The position numbers and the translations under genes were made by a program. From Ceratodon purpureus (Eukaryota > Streptophyta > Bryopsida > Pseudoditrichales > Ditrichaceae), in the NCBI GenBank assembly GCA_014871385.1, contig CM026423.1, forward strand, positions 15,730,467-15,794,466: a stretch of DNA of 64,000 nt, given 5' to 3'. Positions 57,678-64,000 of the stretch are shown here, piece after piece; the stretch's first letter is position 1; each line of letters begins with the position of its first letter. Below the pieces are notes generated by a model. The model saw only the letters and a list, made by a program, of their open reading frames with translations. It was not told where the DNA came from and did no database searches.

Positions 57678-57983
57678 TCAAAAGCGATGCGCTTCACCGG
57701 CATGAGGTTGCTTCGACGCTTGACTAGCCGCTGCCTCTTCCTGCTGCACGCGCTTCAAAAGCTCCCGTTGAACCTGCATCACCTGATTCTCCATCTTCCG
57801 AAGCTCCCGCCACCGCCAGGCCCCATAGATACCCAGACCTCCGAAGGTCACCACGTACGAGGCCCACACGTAAGGATACGTCCGCGCGTGCTCCGCCGTC
57901 CTCTGCCACTGCTGCTCACACCGCTCCAGAAACCCCCTCGCCTGCACATCACTCCCAACCTCCACGCCCTCTTCCCCCGCCAT
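57678..57983 (-). CDS. Small single-pass membrane protein, CcmD-like
   Basis: This intact 101-aa frame has a hydrophilic N-terminus (1-36), one membrane helix (about 38-57, PYVWASYVVTFGGLGIYGAW), then RWRELRKMENQVMQVQREL as a likely coiled coil and an Ala/Gln-rich tail. The order Tyr-Val-Trp-x-Ser-Tyr, helix, then basic R-x-R-x-L-R followed by a helix resembles CcmD, the small subunit that holds haem-loaded CcmE to CcmABC in cytochrome c maturation System I. Plants keep System I in mitochondria. The resemblance is short and could be convergent. A telo-box upstream and divergence from the NOC2-like gene fit a housekeeping role. Confidence 0.7.
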   Translation of the reverse strand: MAGEEGVEVGSDVQARGFLERCEQQWQRTAEHARTYPYVWASYVVTFGGLGIYGAWRWRELRKMENQVMQVQRELLKRVQQEEAAASQASKQPHAGEAHRF

Positions 57984-58041
57984 CGCTAACCTCCTCTCAC
58001 TGCCTTCACCCCAGCCCCACTACCCCACTGATCACCCTTAA

Positions 58042-58056
58042 ACCCTAAACCCTAAA
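58042..58056 (-). promoter_or_regulatory. Telo-box upstream of the CcmD-like gene
   Basis: ACCCTAAACCCTAAA lies about 60 bp before the start codon. Telo-boxes (AAACCCTAA) are known in plant promoters and leaders of translation and ribosome-biogenesis genes. Confidence 0.6.
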
Positions 58057-58369
58057 TCCTCAACACCCAAGCTCTCAACTTTGTCATTATTTCTCCAACT
58101 CAACCCTACTCAAACCATTCAGAAACTACCCTTCTCAATGAAACTGAGTGCAGATCACAAACAACATGACTCATATCCAAATTTAAAAATGACGGCTGGA
58201 AGTTGACAAGCATCAGCTGATGATATAACCTGCGAGAGATGGTGGTGACACAAAACCGTCACATTTATCTAAAAACCGAATTTTGACTAAACTGTACAAA
58301 AATGACAGATTGTGCTTATTCTGAGTACGTCACGGTTTTTGAGTGAGCAGATGGGGAGGTTTACTCATG

Positions 58370-58658
58370 GCGACGAGGTTTGAGACCACCGGCAGGCGAT
58401 GGCGACGTGGGGTGAGAGGTCCCCTGCCTGCAGAGTGAGCTCTGAGCTTCCAGCGGCAACGCAACTTCACTCTGCAGTGGATGACCTAAACGATGAGTGC
58501 CCAAAACCGTCACGCTGCCTCAAATGGTCTTATCTAATGACACATTTGTGTAGACTTGGGCTTCTGAGTCTACGGAATGTTCCTTGCATGTCGGTTTTGG
58601 GTGTAATGACGGTGTTAGGTGGTGGGTGTGGTGGGGTGAGTCGGAGAGGAAGAGAGAG
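58370..58658. repeat. Left arm of a 280-290-bp inverted repeat
   Basis: It begins GCGACGAGGTTTGAGACCAC and is the inverted near-copy of 62607-62887. An open frame (58399-58689) is shared by both arms (MATWGERSPACRVSSELPAA), but this follows from the duplication and is not evidence of a gene. No target duplication is visible outside the arms. Confidence 0.88.
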
Positions 58659-61600
58659 GGTTCAAAGTTTGTATTCTTTCTTTTATTGATCTTTGATATC
58701 ATAATTTTCAATATCTTAAAATAAATTTCTTTCTTTGTATATTTATTTTTAAAAACTAGTTTGAGCAATCATTTAATGTGTCGTACATTCTTTTAAATTT
58801 GCAATGGACAAATACTTGAAACTTGAGGATGTTCAGTTTTTACTAATCTTGCTTTATGTTATAAATTTTGAATGTAACATTGATGTAGAATCATTCATAT
58901 AGAAGTGTATGCATTTTATATGACTTTCATCCTATACCATTGTTGTATATTAAATTTAAAACAGATAGACTGATACAATATTAAATGTCCATGTTCAATA
59001 TAAGTGATTGAATTTTAAATAATTTAGAACAATTTTATTTTTATATTTGATTAAAAGATATCAAATCATACATAGAACATAATTTCAAAAATATTTGATT
59101 AAAAATTCAAATCATTTTATTTTTATATTTTATTTTTATATTTGATTATGAATGATTTGAATTTTTTAAGACACTAAATATATACTAAATTTAAATATTT
59201 TATTATTAAAAATAATTTAAAGATATATCTTTTGGTGAAATATAGAAGGCACAAACTATTGTCACAATACCATCTCAGGGAAGAAGTTCAGCTATGCACC
59301 ATTTCGATGATTAAATTCTTCACTGCACAAATTTCACATATATGCGACAGTCCTATTACCAACTGAAACAGGAGCGCCGCCGTGACTGCTAAGAGAGGAA
59401 GGAAAACGTACCATGATATCAGCAATGTTGCAACAACACCCTCCAGTTGCTGTAGGCATTTAAGATGGAAATTTCACAATGTCTTCATCAAGGCACAATA
59501 TGAAATTTTTATAATGAACTCACCAATCAAAAATCTTGTAGAAAACAACCAGTAATCTTTCGCTACTAAGCACCATTTTCTCTAATCTCCAACAAACGTC
59601 TTCGCACAGCTAATAGGTCACAGCATCTCATGTGCACCACATTCCCTCCAAAATCATATAAACATTAGATAGTCGATAAACTCAAGCCCCTGTAGAGTCT
59701 GATGTGACACAGTATGTGGCCATCAGTGACATGGCACAAACGATGCTTCCTACAGTTCTTCGGGCTATCATTTACTTTGAATGATGTCACCATCAGTTAC
59801 TTTGAGTGATTTTTATGATCATTTCATTTGTTTTGTTTTAGATCTAAGATTAATTCCATTACTCTTGTTAAGCTGCAATATGACTTCCAGCATATAACTC
59901 ATGACACAATGGATGGACTTGTGATTCATACCTCCCAAATTCTTCGTCATTATTGACAATCAGATTTTTGACAATGACTTAAAAGTATTCGGTAGTGTGA
60001 ACTTCCTCACCAACTATCACATCATCTCCACGCTTTCCTTGGAATTCCAGCTTGTTCACCTGCTCTCATCCATGTCTCTTACAAACATCTTTAAACATCT
60101 TAATTTCCCAATGGCACACTAGTATCGAGTCATAATTACATCATCAAAGCTGAACACTCTCAACACTGTCCATACATACTCCTTCACACGAATCCATGAA
60201 CCATCAAAATATAAAAAAGACCACCAGATCAGGTAGCCTCTCAAATGCAATTGCCAGGGAGAAGGAACTTGAAACTCTCCGCATTCTCCAACAAAAACTG
60301 CGGTAAAAACACTCCAGAAAACGATCTTGCAACGGCACCCATCTTGCCATTGGAGGTGGATGCTGCAAAGGTCAGTCTTGTGGCATGTCAAATTTTTATA
60401 TTCGATGCTATTTGTATTGTGCTAATTGATTGATAAAATTATGCGAATTTGTTTATCAATCTTACACCTTATTGACTCATTGGCTAATAATGTTGTTTTG
60501 AATGTAGTGCATGATGCTTCTAAAGGTCAATTTACTCACAGATGTAATACTATTTACATTGTCATTTTTGTTTTAAATAGAATTTAAGAGCTAAAGAGAT
60601 ATAGTTTGTGCATGGAGGGTATGGATGTTGCGAAGGGTGCATTGGTCACCAATCGAGCTCCATAGTTGATTTAAATTTTGGTTTTAAAATAGTTTTTTTT
60701 TACCTAGCATAAAAATTGAAAATTTTAATCTTTTACTTTTGATTTTCATGGTGTTTGTTTTTACATTAAATATATTTTTTTCCTTTTATTTAAGATTTTA
60801 ATTCTTTTACTCAGATTTTGTTATTGTTATTGTTTTGTTTTTGTTTTTTATTTTTTTTAATTTTTATATTTTTACTTTTGATTCACAAAAATTTCTATAC
60901 ATATGTAGCTTAAATGTTCAAATTTTTAATAAAATAATAAGTGATTTTTAATTAAATTTTTAAATAAAGTCTAATATAAAATTATCGATGCCTTATTAGA
61001 TTCAAATGACCTTGAGGTGCTATATTAAGTTTCTTTGAGTCTTTTCGAGGAGGAGTCGAGGATATTCAACGGTGGCAACATCAAGGAGGATGATGATATT
61101 GATTGAGGGTTGAGGGCTCCACGATGAGTTTCCAGTGACAGAATTCTCGCAGCCAATGAAATCTCGCCAACTCAGTAAATTCAAATGGGATTGAGCCCTC
61201 ACGTGGGGTCCTCTGTGTGTGGTGGTCCCGGTGCTTAACATCTAGATACCCTATCAAGTGGTCGATGCCAATGCTCTGAACACTCTTAGTATTGAAGGAA
61301 AGCCTCGCCTTCCGATTTTTTACGATTTTGACATGTTTATTGGTTCGATGTCAACCATTTCTGATGCTAATTCAAGGTATAAGAAAGGCTTCAAATATGG
61401 AAAACTCCTTCTATTGTTTATTGTATTTCATTGCTAGAAAAATAAATTTTTACATAGTTTAAATCTTTTGCAAATAATTTTTGATAAAAAAATATTCTCA
61501 ATATAATTTCATACATTTATTTTGATTTTGAAAGCATATTAATTCTCTTTAATTTATTTTTTTTAAATTGTTTAAGTTTAAATTTTTTTATTAATATGCT

Positions 61601-62606
61601 CAATTAAAATATTGAGTGGAAATATATAGCATGGAAATTATATTTTGGATCAACAACTAGAAATAAAATCAAGTTTATTTGACAATGAAATAATGGTTTA
61701 AGATTTCATGGAATGTATGTGACATTCTTTCATAGCATAGAAAAAAATAAAATCTTCTTATATCTGCTTCGAAAAATTATTTTTTTAACTCTTTAAGTGC
61801 ACTACAAATATATTGTCTAAAGTGAAGAAGGTGTTTTACCTTAAGAGCGTATTTAATACATTCATCAAATTAATTTATAAAATTATTGTAAGTTCTCCAA
61901 CGAGTCAATAATGCTTGCACTAACTTCATTAAAATACTTCATCAAATGCACACCTAAAAGTTTACTTAAAAACATATGTATTTTAATACATTACAAATAA
62001 GCTCATCAAATTTAAGGTTTTAATCTTTTAATGACCTACGAACAACACTTTTGTTGGTATTAAGAAACCACCTTGATCAATGGGAGAAAATCCTCTAAGC
62101 AAATAGTATCTAAAGAACATATAATTCTCCTCACCAAATTATACAAAATTGATATTAAAATTAGAGCTTTTGATAAGCTCACTAAACTACCTTACCACCA
62201 TAGCAGGTTTGTTCCTTGTCAATCGAATATTTATTTATGTTTGAAAAAATAAGGTTCGTTCCTTAAAAACTGATTTTTGTTTTGTAGCAAAAAATCACAA
62301 AAATAACCTCAAACGGCTTAAATATAATAAAATATCACAAAAAAATATTTATCATATATTAATTTCTTCTGTTTTCAAATTTTACTAATATTTACGCTTT
62401 TTATTTTTAGAATTATTTTTGGATGAACCTGCTATGGTACTGTGACGGTACTCGAAAGTGGTGAGTGTGCAATGGGGGTTTATTTTGGAGAGAACACTAA
62501 CATTCTCATTACAGTAAAGTGACTCCTGTAGTGAGAATCAGTTCGATGAGATCAGTCTGGTCCGTTCCCAAGACATTAGGGTTGAGTCCGGCTGCGGAAC
62601 TGTCAT
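58659..62606. other. AT-rich DNA between the inverted repeats
   Basis: About 3.9 kb of very AT-rich sequence has no supported gene. Long A/T runs occur at 58,680-59,230, 60,690-60,990 and 61,430-62,410. It may be the decayed inside of a transposon whose ends are the inverted arms. Confidence 0.5.
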
Positions 62607-62887
62607 CCTCTCTCTTCCTCTCCGACCACACCCACCACCTAACACCGTCATCACACCCAAAACCGACATGCAAGGAACATTCCGTAGACTCAGAAGCCCA
62701 AGTCTACACAAATGTGTCATTAGATAAGACCATTTGAGGCAGCGTGACGGTTTTGGGCACTCATCGTTTAGGTCATCCACTGCAGAGTGAAGTTGCGTTG
62801 CCGCTGGAAGCTCAGAGCTCACTCTGCAGGCAGGGGACCTCTCACCCCACGTCGCCATCGCCTGCCGGTGGTCTCAAGCCTCGTCGC
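62607..62887. repeat. Right arm of the 280-290-bp inverted repeat
   Basis: It is the inverted near-copy of 58370-58658, lacking about 8 bases near the inner end. It ends CCTCGTCGC and lies about 200 bp upstream of the NOC2-like start codon. Confidence 0.88.
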
Positions 62888-62967
62888 AGAGTTTCTTACT
62901 CTGCCCTTGGTGTCTGGCTAATCGACATTCATTCCGAAATTTGGAGGGTTTTGGAGTTAGATTGGTC

Positions 62968-63008
62968 AGGGTTTAGGGTTCAGGGTTTAAGGGTTTAGGG
63001 TTTAAGGG
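62968..63008 (+). promoter_or_regulatory. Telo-box cluster upstream of the NOC2-like gene
   Basis: Degenerate AGGGTTTAGGGTT units are repeated four times, 76 bp before the ATG. This matches the known link between telo-boxes and ribosome-biogenesis genes. Confidence 0.7.
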
Positions 63009-63083
63009 GATTGCATTCAGGGTTGAAGAGACGAGTGTGTTTTGGAATCAGGATTTGGAGAGGGGTGGAGAAAGTAGGACGCG

Positions 63084-63816
63084 ATGGGGAAGGCAGTGAA
63101 GAGTGTGAAGAATTTCGTGAAGAAGGGGCATTTAGGTGCCACGATAGCGCGGAGGCGGAAGCTGAAGCCTATGAACAATGCCCTCAGGAAGAAGAAAGCT
63201 GGGCAGCTGATTTCAGGTGATGGTCGCAGTTTTGAAATATTGGATTGGGCGGGTTGGGGTTGCTGGTCGTGATGGATTGTCTTTAGGCTGGGTTTTGGTT
63301 TTGGAGTTGTTGTGGGATTGCGTAATTTAGTGTTGAGTGAGCCATTTTTCGAAGCTGGAAGGAGTGCCGGAGCTCTTCTGGGCATGTTCGAGTTGTGTTG
63401 GGAACGGGGGTGATGGAGGTCTTTTCTCAGTCTTCGGAAAGTGCATTTAGTTCATGCGTTTTCTGAGGATTGTACGTCCAGCTGAATGAATTAGAATTCT
63501 TTGCCTCCGGGATTTTGCATCTCATAGCGTGCACCCGGACTTCGTGAGCTCGCAAAACAACCTGTTTGTAAGGAGTGATGGTTGATCAGAAAAGCACACG
63601 ACAACCTGCAGGCATTCTTTATCGGTTAAAATTTGAAGCTCGCCTCTGTAACTCAGCATTCGACAATGCTACAAAATCATTCAAAGAGAGTCATGGTCTG
63701 ATCTCTAGACACATGCATTTTTTCTGATGTGTAATCTCAATTGCAGATTATGCGGAGGATCAAGTTGCTGCTAAAGCTGAGCAGGGCAAGGAGAATGGAG
63801 GCGCTAGAAAGCCAAA
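63084..63816 (+). CDS. 5' end of a NOC2-like nucleolar ribosome-biogenesis gene (partial)
   Basis: Exon 1 (63084-63216) starts at ATG and encodes a very basic N-terminus (MGKAVKSVKNFVKKGHL, then RRRKLKP). Exon 2 (63747-63816) continues in phase (DYAEDQVAAKAEQGKENGGA) and ends at a GTATGT donor. The gene runs out of the window. The MGK opening, the Lys-rich K-x-x-K-F-x-K-K pattern and the R-R-R-K-L-K-P segment resemble the start of NOC2/Rebelote proteins, which help export pre-60S ribosomal particles from the nucleolus. Only about 68 residues are visible, so another basic nucleolar protein remains possible. Confidence 0.6.
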
Positions 63817-64000
63817 GTATGTTTTACATTTTCCGCTTCGATTGGTTTAGAGCTAGGTTCACTTTGCATGGCAGAGCAGAGTGATATTTTTGTCTAGTTT
63901 TACGGGAGCAAAATGGATGGCAGCCTTCAGTATGCTATTCGCAGGGACTGATATTAGGGGTTCATTGGTACATGTATTGTAAATTTTCCTGAATTTTGGC
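63817..64000 (+). other. Intron 2 of the NOC2-like gene, cut by the window end
   Basis: It starts at GTATGT and shows no further exon before the end of the window. Confidence 0.45.

Noticed and set aside
58399..58689. Shared MATWGERS... frame in both inverted-repeat arms as a gene pair
   Set aside because: Identity of the arms alone makes the frames agree; there is no domain, and the frame ends differ at the arm borders.
58042..63008. CCCTAAA/TTTAGGG runs as interstitial telomere repeats
   Set aside because: Only two to four degenerate units lie within 100 bp of start codons, which fits promoter telo-boxes better than telomere relics.

Overview
The window is nuclear DNA of a land plant, most probably a bryophyte and likely a moss. 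The cues are a cysteine-free germin-like cupin typical of the bryophyte type, a seven-exon PQ-loop gene with GT-AG introns, telo-box motifs upstream of a ribosome-biogenesis gene, a moss-style LEA repeat protein, and AT-rich intergenic DNA packed with nested DNA transposons. The species cannot be named from the sequence. No rRNA, tRNA or CRISPR array was recognised.

Positions 1-36,500 are a transposon nest. A Mutator-like element (MULE; 107-5545) with 394-bp terminal inverted repeats carries a transposase gene broken by one frameshift and one stop. Its right end plus about 1.4 kb of flanking gene DNA (4933-6970) is present a second time (15871-35172), and the two copies act as empty sites for each other. 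Copy A is interrupted by a 738-bp non-autonomous element (6129-6866). Copy B is interrupted by an 18.0-kb element (16946-34937) flanked by the 9-bp duplication GTCTCTGTA. Between the copies lie an intact germin-like gene (7719-8333) and an apparently complete pogo-type element (11804-15564) with a TA duplication and a 905-aa DD35D transposase.

The 18-kb element is the most striking object. Its ends are GC-rich inverted repeats followed by subterminal copies of TATAACCGTGGA in inverted orientation. Inside are four gene models: a RING-like coiled-coil protein; a large multi-exon gene whose C-terminus looks like a permuted (class beta order) N6-adenine/N4-cytosine DNA methyltransferase with an altered catalytic motif; a 1,206-aa MULE-type transposase with a GCM/FLYWCH-like zinc region and a SWIM finger; and a small acidic protein in four exons. 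The methyltransferase-like and transposase genes are divergent and share a 0.5-kb upstream region. I read this as a giant autonomous MULE-like transposon with accessory genes that may act on chromatin or DNA modification.

From 35.2 to 44.1 kb the window holds decaying material: a 75-bp coding-frame minisatellite, an ABCB transporter pseudogene that lost its Walker A exon, an F-box/kelch-like remnant, a second copy of the 738-bp element family, a LEA pseudogene with two stops, and a coiled-coil ORF split by a 285-bp hAT-type MITE with a perfect 8-bp duplication. From 44 to 64 kb gene content is more normal: an intronless AICAR-transformylase-only PurH gene, a near-perfect 39-bp hairpin, a PQ-loop vacuolar transporter gene, a 101-aa CcmD-like membrane protein gene, and the 5' end of a NOC2-like nucleolar gene. 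The last two genes diverge around about 5 kb of AT-rich DNA bounded by 280-290-bp inverted repeats.
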